Source: Rhabditophanes sp. KR3021 (taxonomy: Eukaryota; Nematoda; Chromadorea; Rhabditida; Alloionematidae). Taken from it: a DNA stretch of 64,000 nucleotides. Positions 1 to 11,505 of the stretch are shown here, one piece after another (position 1 is the first letter of the stretch; every line of letters begins with the position of its first letter). Made by a program: the position numbers and the translations under genes. Location of the stretch: assembly GCA_963281155.1 (NCBI GenBank), contig CAUJLY010000002.1, forward strand, positions 3,410,001-3,474,000. Reading direction: 5' to 3'. The notes beneath the pieces were generated by a model. It was not told the DNA's origin, did not search any database, and saw nothing but the letters and a program-made list of their open reading frames with translations.

Positions 1-115
1 CGATATGTAATTGCTTTCCGGAAGAGAAAGCTACGTAATTGCATTGTTTTGGGTGAGCGGTAAATCTCAAGATAGGAGATTTATTCCATGCTGCTAATTC
101 GGTGATAAGTGAGCC

Positions 116-592
116 CTAAAATAAGTCAAATGTTAAAATATTATTTGATTTAAAAATTACATTAAATTTGTAAAGTAACCCGTCGGCAATAAAAAGCAAA
201 AGAGTACAATCATTTGAAAAATCATAATCAGTTACACCGATCGAATGAGTTCCTCTTAATCTTTCATACATCAAAGTAATTTCTTCACTCTTTACACGAG
301 ACGATTTAGTGACATGTGTCAAACTGAAGAACTCTCTGTTTGCAACATTGACTCCTGAATCATCTAGATTGCAAAAGTAGACATTCTGGCCTTCGTTGGA
401 AACACCTGCCGAAGCCAGACCGACGATAATGTTCTTAAACATCCCACCGAACACATTTTCGTATACTCTTGCATTACCCAACTTTACGGGAACGTTCTTT
501 TTCAAGTGAGAATTGACTGCAAAAAGTGTTTCTTCTATTTTCTTTTGGTCATCCATAGGATATTTTTTGTAATTATGGACAATACTACCCAT
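116..592 (-). CDS. Unknown 158-aa protein, single exon
   Basis: This is an open reading frame of 158 codons from the ATG at 592 to a TAG at 116. I do not recognise the family. The frame also opens a few codons upstream at a GTG, but a TGA lies just before that, so the ATG at 592 is the sensible start. A T-rich TTTTATAG lies about 30 bases upstream and could be a splice or trans-splice acceptor. The product has no signal peptide or membrane segment. It has a Lys-rich N-terminus, a Gly-rich patch (VFGGMFKN) and alternating hydrophobic stretches near the C-terminus (TLLLFIADGLLYKFNVIF) that look like beta strands of a soluble domain. It could be one exon of a larger gene. Confidence 0.45.
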   Translation of the reverse strand: MGSIVHNYKKYPMDDQKKIEETLFAVNSHLKKNVPVKLGNARVYENVFGGMFKNIIVGLASAGVSNEGQNVYFCNLDDSGVNVANREFFSLTHVTKSSRVKSEEITLMYERLRGTHSIGVTDYDFSNDCTLLLFIADGLLYKFNVIFKSNNILTFDLF

Positions 593-604
593 TTTAGATG
601 ACAC

Positions 605-2235
605 AAAATATCAAAACCTATAAAATAATCAATACAATTAGACGTAAGATAAATAATATATAATATTGGTGAGTATAAAAAAACGAAAGTAAAGAAAGTA
701 AAGCATTATAGAGGAAATACACTTATTTTTTTTGCATATACCTGCGACGTGTGTGTAACCAAATAGATCCTAAATGCAACGCATAAACATTTAATTGCAC
801 TAAATATGAAGATTTAATCATTCTAAAAATATAAATATTTGTCTATTCTATAATAAATCATTTGTAAAGTTTATAATAATTTGGATGTAAAACTGACATA
901 TATTCAAAATTGATTATAAGTAATTAATTTTTTTATCAAAAATTATAACTAAACGCTTCCGCATCTAAACAATTTAATCAAAAAGAAACAACTTAATCAA
1001 AAGGAGCATCGTAATAGAAAGTATATGATAGGTAATGACTTTTTGATGTTAATTGTTATGTATTTATAGTTTAATGAATAAAAAATGAAGGAATATATCA
1101 GTTCATACTTATTTTGCAATACTTGATGAGATTTTATTTTAAAAATGAAACCAAGGAAACGAGTATTGAATAAGTGCGAGTTGTTTACAATTTATAATTT
1201 GAAAATCATTCAAACTGCTATATTATCACCATCATATACTACCCCCCATTCTTCCCTTTAGGAAACATGCTCGACTTTAAAAGAGAGGAATCGTCTTAAT
1301 GTGCGACATCGGCAATTAAATGAGAAAGAATAAATGATAAGGTTGCAATCATATATATTTTGAGTTAACATCTTTTAATGATAAAAGTAAAAAACTGGTA
1401 TTATTAAAATAAATCATTCCAAACACACATCTTTATTCATTTTTGTTTACATTACGTATAATAAACATATACAAATTTTTCCAATGAATAAATATATGAA
1501 ACATAGTTTAATTTTTCTTTTACAAAAGTATCAATTTTAATTTATTAAAATATTTTATGGAAAAATGAAGGATCATTTAATTAAGTGGCATCACTTAATC
1601 TTCCAGTTTATAGTAGGTCTATTTTTTATGCATTTAATAAAAGATTTCTGAATACATCTTTATATACTTAATATATTGACGCTTATCATGAATGTCAATA
1701 ACTGACACATTAAGATGATTTATTAATGCTTTCAGAGATAATTATGCATTAGTATAAAAAACATTAAAATATCGAGTTATCAAGCACATTCTATTAACAA
1801 AATTCTTATTTATTGCATTCTTTTTTGATGTAAGTATTTAGGATCAAGATGTGCCAAATTTTGTATTTTCAATTTTGTTTGTGATTTTTGGTATTTTCAT
1901 TTAACTTAGCAATTAAAAACACATTTAATATACTTTAATTTGCTTGATGCTAAGGGCATTCAAAATCGAAGTGATTTTGTGTGATCTTTGTTAAAACGTA
2001 GCTTTTTAAAAGTGCCAGCTGCGACAAAGTACGCCCCTTTATTGCTTACTCCATTAGTGACCTTGGTCAATCGCTTAAGTCGCAGTTGGGTGTAAATATT
2101 TGTGTAGTAGGTTAAGGTCTACGTCTGATCATATCTACGACGCAAAAGTAAACACAACTAGTCTTAAATTGAAAAAACATTGGTGGGACGAATATTTGAG
2201 ACATATTTCATTCATATTTTTATTTTGCACATTCA
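605..2235. other. Intergenic, AT-rich, no gene seen
   Basis: About 1.6 kb between the unknown minus-strand ORF and the chondroitin synthase start. No conserved reading frame, tRNA-like fold or obvious repeat was recognised on either strand. The region is the shared upstream sequence of two divergent genes and should hold their promoters, but I cannot point to a specific element. Confidence 0.5.
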
Positions 2236-4564
2236 ATGACGCTCAAGATGAAATCTAAAAGGAACTTTGTTGCGTTTACATTGGTTGGCTTTCTACTTGG
2301 ATTGTATGTTAGATACGGCAATTTAAACCAATTTAACAATGACTATTTGATGCCTATTACATGTCCTCAATCAGAACCACTATATTTGCCTTCCATTGAT
2401 TTAAACGAAACATCAAAACCAGATTTCTTATTTGTCGGTATTATGACTGCTCAAAAGTATGTTAACACTAGAGCTTATAATATTTGGAAAACATGGGCCC
2501 AGAGGATACCAGGAAAAATTTACTTTTTTGTAGGAGAAAACACAACTGTAGATTACCCGGAAATGCCAATTGTTAGGTTAAGAGGTGTCCTAGATATTAC
2601 TTATCCTCCACAAAGAAAATCCTTTTCCATGGTTCGTTGGATGTTTGATAATCACGTAAGTTAAAAATCACCCAATTATAATTCATCAATTTATTTTTTA
2701 GTTGAACGATTTTCAATGGTTCATGAGAGGTGATGATGATTTGTACGTTCGCCCGGAAAAACTAGAACAATTTTTGAGATCTCTTGATTACAACAAAGCC
2801 CATTTGCTGGGTCAAGCAGGATTAGGAAATAAAGAAGAGTACGGACAATTGTTCTTAGGCCCTCAAGACAATTATCCTATGGGAGGGACATCATTTGTTT
2901 TCTCAAGAGAGAGTTTAAGAATCATAGCTCCTCATCTCCAAAACTGCCTGATGAATTTATTGACTACACATGAAGATGTAGAACTAGGAAGATGTTTCAA
3001 GAAGCACGTTGGGATTTCTTGCACATGGAGTTACGAAATGCAACAATTATTCCACAACAATCAAAGCGCCACAACCCTCATCAAAGAGGAAGTAAAACAA
3101 CTGCGAGCTGCCATTACATTGCATCCCATTAAAAACCCTGCCAATATGCGGAAAATTCACGCAAAGGCTCTGACTCTTCAATTAAATGATTTAAGATCAA
3201 AAAATATTGCCTTAAAGAGTATTTTAAGCAATGAGTTGTCTAAGCAAAGAAATGTGTTAAATCGTCGAGTCATTAACACAACACGATCATTCAAAGAATG
3301 GGATTATTTAGCATCTAATAGTATTCTGTTTTGTGCAAACAAAGTATTATGTCCAAGACATACTGTTGAAAACACAATGAAGACTTCGCTAGAGTCAACC
3401 ATTACTCAGGTTTTTGTTTTTTTTCTATTCCAAAATATAATATCATTTTAGTTGTTTGACGAATTAAATTCAAATGCAAGACAAAAGGGACGATTTTTAG
3501 ATTTCGAGGCAATTCAGTATGGATATACTCGTTTAGAACAACGTTTTGGCGTTGATTATGTTTTGGATATTGCCCTGTGGTTCAGAAAGTATAGATTGCC
3601 TCATCGTACTAGATTATCAGTAAGAAGACATGCTTACATACAACAAACATTCGGCGAAATAGAAGCTATTTCAGAAAAGAAAGGACGTATTTATGATATC
3701 AAGAGAGCGGGCACCTTTGTTAATAATAAAAACCATTTGTATACTTTTGACAAGAATTTACCAGGTTCATCTTATGTCTACCCCGCCAAACAAATTCAAA
3801 TAGTCTTAGCTTTGTCTGGTCGTTCGTCAACATTGGAGCGATTTGCAGACAATTTAAAGAAACATGTAAAACGACGTGATTTGGCTTTACATATTGTTAG
3901 ATACAACTCGAAAAACACAACTGAGGATGCCATCATAACAAATATTCTGCTAGATTTAAGGAAAACAATTGACATCATTGAAATCGAAATGGGTGATCAG
4001 GAATTCAGCCGTGGAGTTGCTCTATCCATTGGTGCGAAACAGCTGTCCGATGAGTCTCTGATATTCTTTAGTGACGTCGACATGATATTTAATCAAGACA
4101 CCTTACACAGAATCAGATTAAATACAATTAGAGGAGGGCAGATTTACTTTCCTATAGTCTTTTCACAATTCTCGCCTATGACATGGTCTAAAAGTGATGT
4201 CTCATACAAAGCAAACATCGAGGAAACGGACCATTATGTGCACGATAATAGAAGAGGCTATTTTAGACATTTTGGCTTCGGATTAGTTTCCATTTACAAA
4301 TCAGACTTTGACTTCATCGGAGGATACAATATGACTATCAAAGGATGGGGAATCGAAGATGTAGATTTTTTCACAAAAGTTATTAATAGCACTTTACGGG
4401 TGATGAGAGCTGCAGATCCTGGCCTAGTCCATATCTACCATTCAATTCATTGCCCTGATACTATGCCAAAAGATCAATATCATATGTGTCTAGGGTCAAA
4501 GGCTGCATCTCTTGCCTCTTTAAATTATCTGATTGATCAAGTTCAAAAACACGATGCTAGGTAA
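2236..4564 (+). CDS. Chondroitin sulfate synthase (CHSY / SQV-5 type)
   Basis: This bifunctional type II Golgi enzyme polymerises chondroitin by adding GlcUA and GalNAc in turn. Three exons join in frame: 2236-2655, 2702-3409 and 3452-4564, giving 746 aa, close to the length of animal CHSY1 proteins. An N-terminal anchor lies at about residues 11-27. The first, Fringe-like beta-1,3-glucuronyltransferase half carries the metal-binding DDD (residues 151-153, in [11 protein letters not shown]). The second, GalNAc-transferase half (CHGN family) carries a DVD motif near residue 584 (FFSDVDMIF) and the acceptor-site WGIEDVDFF near residue 675. Introns are 46 and 42 nt with GTAAGT and GTTTTT donors. 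The start is the first ATG, five codons before KSKRNFVAF; a second in-frame ATG follows at codon 5. The gene is tail-to-tail with ALG10, about 100 bp apart. Confidence 0.95.
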
Positions 4565-4665
4565 AAGATATTGATAATAGCACATTCCTCTCAAACTTTA
4601 TGTGTATATAATAATGATATAAATATATTATTAATTTAATGCTCTAATAAAAATTAATTTATTCT

Positions 4666-5959
4666 TTACCACATAAACCTTTGTAGTTGGTTTGGTTCTG
4701 AAGGCCAGACAAATGGTTTTTTTAAAAACATATAAATTACAAAGACATTGATTAAAGCTGTCAGTAATAATTCTGCAATCAAAGTGATCTTGTTCTTTGT
4801 TCTAAACGAAATTCTCCATAAGATGTAGGGGATAATAAAATATCTAAATTCAAGCAGGCCGGCCGGAACTATACATAAAGCTGTTGATACAAAGGCTCCT
4901 AATACTATCAAGACTGATATTTTCTTTACCATCGACAAAACAAACATTGTACAATAAACATATATTGGCGTTAGATAATACTTCATATTTTGATTCCTCA
5001 TAATAATTTTTCTCCAAATATAAAAAGTGTAATGTCTGTTGTCGGCAAGAAGATAAGGATGGGCATACGTAAACTGATGAACTGCAATCAAAAAAGCAAT
5101 GTTCAAGGCAATTGCCGTAAACCAGTACCTTTTGATGAAGGAAAATGTTTTTGAAAAGTTTTCAATAACTATTGGTACGGATGAGGCTGTACAAAACACC
5201 ATAAAATAAGCTAGTTGTGGCAAATGTAATACTGGTTTGTGTGCTTTATGATCTCCCAAGACAATTTTAGCGTCGTTGTAAAAAATGACATAATAAACAC
5301 TTGAGAATATCAACACCAGAATGAGTATATTTTTTCGTAGCAATTCAAATGCCGAATAAAATGGTTTTTTAAAGTTGAATGACGTTACACCTTGAACACC
5401 CAAGTAAAATAGCACCCAAACAATGTTCGTTTGGCGAGTAAGTAATGCGATTGCAAAAAAGACGGTTGCAGATGTTTGTTTGGATGAAAATGCTAAAAAT
5501 ACTGATACAAGTGATAACAAGTCAGTGTAAAATAAGGTCGTTGACTGGAACAGAACAGGGAGTGTAATTATTGTGAATGACGTTAACACGGTTTCGAATT
5601 TTGATTCGATGAATAACTTTTTAGCCTTCAATTGTTGTCTGCACCGATAAATTGTGTAATATGCCAAAGAATATAACATTGAGTTGAAGAATCGTTCCTT
5701 GTTACAAAAGAAGGGAAGCGAGAGCAAATATAATGCGGGTGGCGTTGTGATCATTGGATTCCAAGAAAAGTCTCCGTTGCAATATTTCCTTGTTTGGGAA
5801 ATATGAAAGATTTCATCCATATACGGCTCGGGGACAACATTGTTAATTAATGACACAATCTGTTGGTGAATAATTGATAACAAAAAGGAAATCCCAAATA
5901 CTACAAAACAATAAGAACTTTTTTACTATCATAATGAACTTACTCATTCCTTCTTCCAT
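4666..5959 (-). CDS. ALG10: Alpha-1,2-glucosyltransferase ALG10 (DIE2 family)
   Basis: ALG10 adds the third and last glucose to the dolichol-linked N-glycan precursor in the ER membrane. Residues EPYMDEIFH, followed by a Lys-Tyr-Cys stretch and ITTPPALYLLSLPF, form the family signature near the N-terminus. The rest is a chain of about ten hydrophobic segments, as expected for this multipass enzyme. A short first exon (5959-5944, 16 nt) is joined across a 43-nt intron to the main exon 5900-4666. This restores a start Met and a hydrophobic leader (MEEGMIFGISFLLS) and gives 416 aa against about 470 in humans. A TTCAG lies 4 nt upstream of the ATG and looks like a trans-splice acceptor. The gene is divergent from the TLS1 homolog, with starts 120 bp apart. 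Confidence 0.92.
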
Positions 5960-6079
5960 TTTCTGAACAGCAATGATTTAAAATGAAAATCTTATGACGA
6001 ATTTTATAGCTTGAATTGGTAGCAAGTTTATATAGTTTAAAACAACCAACTAACACATACAAATTTAGAAACAATAATT
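5960..6079. promoter_or_regulatory. Divergent promoter between ALG10 and TLS1 homologs
   Basis: Only 120 bp separate the two start codons, which point away from each other. The interval must hold both core promoters, unless the 5' ends are supplied by trans-splicing. On the minus strand a CTGTTCAG acceptor-like site ends at 5963, just before the ALG10 ATG. On the plus strand a TTTAG ends at 6068, about 11 nt before the other ATG. No clear TATA box was identified in this AT-rich sequence. Confidence 0.4.
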
Positions 6080-6842
6080 ATGGAAACAATGGCCGACAGC
6101 GGAGAAAAGCCTACTTTTAGAAAAGGTAAAAAGAAGCAAAATGCTAGGCAAGCTGAAATTCAAGCTGATAACGATAATGAAGAAGAACTGTAAGTGATTA
6201 TTGCTGAAAATGTTAATTACTATTACCTATTTTTAGTGAGGACGTGCAAAAGATTATTGAAAAACAAAAAAATCGGGAGGTTAAAAGAGGTATCACGGAC
6301 TTAGAATGTGCAGTTGGCGATGAAAAAGCTAAGCAGTATAAAACGATTGGATATGATCCCCTATCATATTCGTCTGCCATGATATCTGATGAAAAAAGAA
6401 ACCAATTGACTATGCTGGAAATCAAAAATAACCTATCATCGAAATTCGTCAGTGCTGAAGACGAAGAAGTTATTACAGTTGAGATGTAAGTTAAATGAAA
6501 ATTGAATGACATAATGAATGAATATTTAGGACCAAAGCTGATGAGAAAAGAAAGCGAAGAGCTTTGTTGAATTTAGAAGACGAACCAGAGGAAGTAAAAC
6601 GTTCTACCACAACATTTGAAGATGAGTTGTTTTATAAAGCTGCAGAAAAGATGGCATCAATATGTACCGAAATCACCAGTAAAGAAACAGCCGTTGAGAT
6701 GGAAATTGGCATTCCGGAAGTTGATGTCGGGTTCGAGTAAGTTTAGATGTACACATTATTTATTCTCAATTATTGTAGAAACAAAGTCAAACGAATCGTT
6801 GAACTGGAGGAAAGAAAGAAAAAAATGATGAAGAAAAATTAA
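6080..6842 (+). CDS. TLS1 / C9orf78 family spliceosome-associated protein
   Basis: Four exons (6080-6189, 6237-6485, 6530-6736, 6779-6842) join in phase into a 209-aa, highly charged protein. The C-terminal GIPEVDVGFENKVKRIV matches the conserved GIPEVDLG...KI motif of human C9orf78 (HCA59, TLS1), preceded by a helical LFYKAAEKMASI segment and a Phe-x-Ser-Ala-Glu acidic motif (SKFVSAEDEE). In other animals this nuclear protein binds late spliceosomes through PRPF8 and SNRNP200; the same role is inferred here. It is shorter than the human protein (about 289 aa): the C-terminal extension after the conserved motif is missing, with a stop after Lys-rich KKKMMKKN. An AATAAA lies at 6874. The gene converges with the transthyretin-like gene, 78 bp between stops. 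Confidence 0.82.
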
Positions 6843-6920
6843 TCTATCTTTTTACGACTGTATACTAACGCTAAATAAATCAAACCCTTGAAAATTATTT
6901 ATTATTGAGTGAATTTAAAT

Positions 6921-7307
6921 TTAATAACCATTGCAATTAAAAGAAACTTCGATTATATTTTTGTTTCTTAGGTAAGCATCTTCCAAATTAGCACGCTTAT
7001 TAATTCTTTTTCCGTTGCAAACACAATTTACTTGGACATATGGATCCAATTTTGAAACTTCAATAGCTGTTCCTTTCAAATAGTATTTTCCATGATTAAA
7101 GTCACTTCTGCGATCAGCTAGTAAAATGCTTTGTGAAAATTGTTCTTGCTCATACAAGGCAATATGATAATAATCATCGCGAGAAGGATAATCACAGTAT
7201 ACGTATCCTTCAACATACACGGTTTGTTTAAAGAATGATGGTGTAATTTCCTTGAAAGTTAGGCAAAATATAGCCACAAATAAAATTAAACGAATTATTG
7301 AATTCAT
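6921..7307 (-). CDS. Secreted transthyretin-like (TTR-52/TTL family) protein
   Basis: One exon encodes 128 aa with a clear signal peptide (about residues 1-23, MNSIIRLILFVAIFCLTF). The mature part fits the transthyretin-like fold found mostly in nematodes: a first strand VYVEGYVYCD, a central GKYYLKGTAIEVSKLDPYVQV corresponding to the family's G-x-F-x-L-x-G-x-x-x-E-x-x-x-I-D-P-Y-L pattern, and paired cysteines in VNCVCN and FNCN. Function is not predictable in detail; family members are extracellular, and one (TTR-52) bridges apoptotic cells to phagocytes. A minus-strand AATAAA (about 6903-6898) lies just after the stop. The family assignment is one of the main reasons for calling the organism a nematode. 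Confidence 0.82.
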   Translation of the reverse strand: MNSIIRLILFVAIFCLTFKEITPSFFKQTVYVEGYVYCDYPSRDDYYHIALYEQEQFSQSILLADRRSDFNHGKYYLKGTAIEVSKLDPYVQVNCVCNGKRINKRANLEDAYLRNKNIIEVSFNCNGY

Positions 7308-8110
7308 GGTTTATTCAAACTTATGTGATATTTTACATCATTTATACAAATTTTTGACAAAATGAGTAATTCCAAATTAATATGTCAATTGTTGAGTAAG
7401 CACATAAATTTGATTCTTTCAAATGATCGTTTGTTTCGAAAGACCCAAATGTTTATTTATCATTATTTAACCTATTCTAAGGAAAGATAAACAAAAATAT
7501 ATTGAAATGTTTGATTCACGCAAGTTAAAGATTTTATTGTCGAATAAAAATTATAAATAATTTATTTGAATTAGTTTTCTTATGTATTATCTTCAAATTC
7601 ACACAATAAATAATAGTATCGCAAAAATGAGGTCAGATTTATTAAAATTGGCTAAAAAATAAAAGGTTTTTACATAACTTAAAAATATTGGATAGATAAT
7701 TAGAAAGGTATTCTATCTATTGTTTCCACCTATTGCCGCAGGTTGCACAATAGATTTATATGTATAAGTATTCTCGAACAGTATTTTAGCAATGGCTTGG
7801 TGAATATCTAAATTCGGATGTATCCTTGTCAATTGGTGTTTTACAATGAGCGAGTTTTTTAATATATCTTTAAAGTCGTCGATATGATGATTGAACTTTG
7901 AGCATATACAATTTTTGTACGTAAACTTTACTAATAATTGTAAGTTTAAAAATGAAACATTAATTTTTGTGTGTATAACAAACCACTGCTAATTCGACAC
8001 AAAAATATAACTTGCAGAGTAGCGTTTATTTTAATGTAACATAAAAAAGAATTTATTCAAAATTAATAAAATAATATCAAATATTTATTTACATTGTGCT
8101 CATGGGCAGT
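7308..8110. other. Intergenic, no gene seen
   Basis: About 800 bp upstream of the transthyretin-like gene and downstream of TFIIS. It is AT-rich with no supported reading frame. Minus-strand AATAAA motifs at about 8090-8040 probably serve TFIIS 3' end formation. Confidence 0.5.
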
Positions 8111-9244
8111 CTATTGCTTCCAGCGATTTCCACACTTTTGACAATTATAGAAAATTGTCATACCTGAATCATTAGTATAAATTACGAAATCGTATTTTGA
8201 TTGATCCGAAAATTCCTTAATCTCCGAAAGGTGGTCTGAATCTCCCACTTTGGTTCTTTATACATGGGGTCACTCGGAGCATTTTTTAATTTAGGAGATT
8301 AATGAACTTTTTTAGGTAGTTAAGGAACCAAAGTAGTATATTCAAACCGCCTTTTAGAGAATAAGGAATTTCAAGCAATCAAACATTTTAATTTTACCTT
8401 CATCTGCCGAGCGTGTTTGCATTTGGAAATAATTCACAAGCTTGCTCTTGCATTTGCCACACTTGTGAATGCCATTGGCATCTCCTGCTTCGGCAACAGC
8501 GATTTGGTGCTCATTAATAGCTTCCTGAGTGAATTGTTCGCGTAGTTTTTTCATAGAGTCCGATTGCATGTCTTCACTAGTGAAAACGGCGAATTGTTTA
8601 GGCTCAATGACTCCTGTTAAAATATTGTTTCGTAGATTGGGGTTCTTTTTATCACGCACATTGAAGATTTTGCTTCTTATAGCACTTTTATATTTATCAT
8701 CAGTGCCGTTGTAAGCATCATAATGAGCCTGCTCGATTTCAACGGCTAATGAATCAACGTCTAATGTTCCTTCTGGTAACTCGTCGATTTTTAAGGCAGC
8801 TATGAACATTCCAACAACTTTGTTCCGATACTAAAAAGAATAATTGGTTAAATTAACTCAAATCATAATACTTACTTCATCGGCATGAGGCTTAATACTA
8901 ACAGGTGTATATGTGACAACTGGCTTAGTAGTTATTGGTTTAACAGAGCTAGAGCGTTCGTTGTTTGGAGTGGATGGAGCTTTTTTCCCTGAAACGTCAG
9001 ATAGAGATTTCCATTTTTTGATCAATGTCTTCATTCGCTTAGTTAGTCCTTCATTCTCGATTTTCCGTCTCATATCATTGACGATCTTGCCGATTGACGT
9101 CTTCATCAGTATATCAACGGTAATATCCATATTCTCAAGAGCAGACAGTAAACTTGGAAGTTCATCTAGGTTCTTACCACCGTCGATCATTTTTAGAAGA
9201 CATTTTCGAATGTCATTGACCTCACTTTCAACAGCTGTGCGCAT
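8111..9244 (-). CDS. Transcription elongation factor TFIIS (TCEA)
   Basis: TFIIS rescues backtracked RNA polymerase II by stimulating transcript cleavage. Three exons were joined by phase: 9244-8876, 8830-8398 and a small 3' exon 8163-8111, giving 284 aa (human TCEA1 has 301). The N-terminal LW/TFIIS-N helical bundle covers about residues 1-80, a Ser/Pro linker follows, and the central TFIIM domain covers about 124-235 (YRNKVVGMFIAAL onward). The C-terminal zinc ribbon has Cys pairs KCGKCKSK and NCQKCGNRWK, and the hairpin tip carries the catalytic RSADE acidic pair. The last exon is too small to be seen as an ORF, but EGMTIFYNCQKCGNRWKQ closes the ribbon exactly. Its intron is 234 nt, long for this region. 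Confidence 0.93.
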
Positions 9245-9576
9245 TACAGAAAAATAGAAAAGAAACTAAAGAAGTAATTAGACGCAAGGGAATATAATAT
9301 TTAAAATATATTCTTGGCAACCGATTCAAAACTTAAACATTGGGATAACGACACCGCGTTTCTTACCACGAAATTTGTATTTTAAAAGCATACTACAACC
9401 AAGTTACCATATGAACTTGCTTATTAGACAATGGACAGCAAAATAAACAGTTTTATGAGTTGCGGTACTTATACAATAAAGCATTAAATATACACGCTAG
9501 AGTGATACATATTTATTATAGGAATGGAGTTTATTTTATATAGATATTAAAAAACCAGACTAGTATGTACATCTAA
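9245..9576. other. Intergenic between TFIIS and ferritin
   Basis: About 330 bp between two minus-strand genes. It holds minus-strand AATAAA motifs near 9517 and 9535, about 40-60 nt past the ferritin stop, and presumably the TFIIS promoter. No reading frame is supported. Confidence 0.5.
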
Positions 9577-10179
9577 TTAAGATGAGTTTTTTTCCTTCGG
9601 GCAAAGTTTGATCATTTCTTTCTCAACAAAATAAACTCCAATTCCATCACCAAACGTTAACAAACGATTGTAAAGTTTCGCAAAGAGGTTGATTTCATCT
9701 ATCTGCTCCTTGAGATAGTGTTCTTCTAAAAATAAAGAACAAATTATACATACTAGCACAACAATCTAAATTTTACCTAAAAATGAAGTTAAATCACTAT
9801 CATTTGACTTTGAAGCTACTTCATGCAATTCAAGGAGAGCAGCATTGTTGGTCTTTTCAAGCTCGTAAGCGTGCTTCAATGCATCCAACAGAGTAAGTGA
9901 GTCACTGATAGTAGAAGCCTTGATATCATAAAGAACAACACAACCGCCTCTATTGAGCAGATATTTCATTAATTTTCTACCATGCTTGGATTCCTCCTCG
10001 CTCTGTGCGTAGAAAAAACGGCTGATTCCATGAAGAGCGACGACGTCGCGAGCAAAAAAGTTGGCTAAAGCTAAATAGGTATAGGATGCCATTAATTCGT
10101 TTTGGATTTGTATATTAATCCCCTTCTCACAAGCATTGGAAAAAGCTTGTCTAGAAGAGAGTTTTAATTTGCGGGACAT
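9577..10179 (-). CDS. Ferritin, heavy-chain (ferroxidase) type
   Basis: Two exons, 10179-9777 and 9725-9577, join across a 51-nt intron into 183 aa. Ferritin forms a 24-subunit shell that stores iron. The ferroxidase ligands of H-type subunits are present: Glu in NELMASYTYL, Glu-Glu-x-x-His in QSEEESKHGRKLM, Glu in YELEKTNNAALLEL, and Gln in HYLKEQIDEI. There is no signal peptide, so the protein is cytosolic. The four-helix bundle and short fifth helix are complete; the C-terminal tail (KLCPKEKNSS) is slightly longer than usual. I saw no CAGTGN iron-response loop in the 150 bp upstream, in line with nematode ferritins, which are controlled at transcription. Confidence 0.95.
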
Positions 10180-10729
10180 GACTAATTAAACGAGTTTACT
10201 TATACTATTATTTCCTACTTATATTAGGGCATTTTACCTATGTTAATTTAAATCTTGATAATCCTTTATTTAAAATTCCATGAAATAAACAAAATTTGAA
10301 TTCTTGCTGCAAATAAAAAATACATTTGAGAGAGTTGTAAAATATTTAAAAAATAATTTATTTAATTAAAAGTCTAATATCAATTGCTCAACAATTTTAT
10401 AGTTAATTAGGTAAATTCTGCAAATAAAATATTTACATCTCTCATCAACAAAGGAATAACATAATTGCACGTAATTGAAACAATCTTAATAATAATTGTT
10501 TAAACACAAAAAAGTAGATTTAATGTGCAATAAAGGAGTAAAGCGACGCCAAACGATTCCTATTGTAGCATAAAATTCCCGATTGAAGATTTGAAAAATA
10601 TAAGCGGAAGGAATTTATAGATTCATGTTTATGAGCCATTTAGGAGACACGCGTTATTATAAATTAATATGTATTAATCATAAATTTGAGCTGGTATTAA
10701 TAAATAAATTTTGGTTTTAATATAATTTA
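10180..10729. other. Intergenic upstream of ferritin
   Basis: About 550 bp between ferritin and the Ly-6 gene, both on the minus strand. It should contain the ferritin promoter and the Ly-6 3' UTR. AT-rich; no coding signal or repeat seen. Confidence 0.45.
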
Positions 10730-11505
10730 TTAGTTAAAAATAGTAGAATAAAGTAAAAGTAAAAGAAAAAACAGAGAAATATAATTGAGGGATGTTGGAT
10801 GAGCTGCAATATTTACTTCACTATCAAAAATATTACACCCATCTTCGTCACACGAACATGCCTAAAAAATTTAAATTACAAAAATAAAGCCATACTTACT
10901 GTTATAAATTCATTGCTTTGAACATGAGGCCAAATCTGACTAACCATCAAAGGAAGACAAATTTTTTGTTTTTGTAAAAACTGTATTTCTGGAGATTGTG
11001 AATTACCAGCCACAAATACGTCACTAGCACAACCTCGAATAAATAAATACGGCCGGTTTTCATTAATCATTCCACCAAAAAATTGCTTTTCAAAAACGAC
11101 GATGCAACTACAATTACATAACTTTATAATATTTAAAAAGCTGATTTTCTTGATAAAAATAATCATTTAAATTTTATTTTATCTTAACCTTTTTAATAAA
11201 CATTCACAAAACAACAAACTTACTTAGTCTGGCACTCTTTGACAGGGACATAATTCTGGACATCAAAACTATTGTCACAAGCATAGTCAAATCTGGGCTG
11301 GAACAATTCTTGATTTTTGAAATTAAACGAAAAGGCTCCTTTTTTAAATAACGGCTCATACTCTTCCGAAGCACATGAAAAGCATCTGAAAATATTTTTA
11401 GATTTTATTTGTCTCTTAAGATTTAAACTTTCGCACTTACTGTATTGTCAATACATAATTATTATAACATGAAGCAAGTATTAACATAGGTAGAAGGATT
11501 CTCAT
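10730..11505 (-). CDS. Ly-6/three-finger-like GPI-anchored protein
   Basis: Four small exons were found by reading splice sites: 11505-11441, 11385-11224, 11107-10900 and 10861-10730, all in phase, 188 aa. A signal peptide (MRILLPMLILASCYNNYVLT) precedes a first CFSC pair (QCFSCASEE), then YACDNSF, an ECQTNC motif, an RGCASD motif and the typical Ly-6 closing element ACSCDEDGCN. The protein ends in a hydrophobic tail (LNYISLFFLLLLLYSTIF) with no charged residues after it, as expected for replacement by a GPI anchor. Exact function is unknown; nematode relatives are small cell-surface proteins. Several exons are too short to show as long reading frames, so automated annotation may miss this gene. 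Introns are 55, 116 and 38 nt. Confidence 0.8.

Noticed and set aside
10180..10350. Iron-responsive element upstream of ferritin
   Set aside because: No CAGTGN loop with flanking stem was seen on the minus strand in this stretch.
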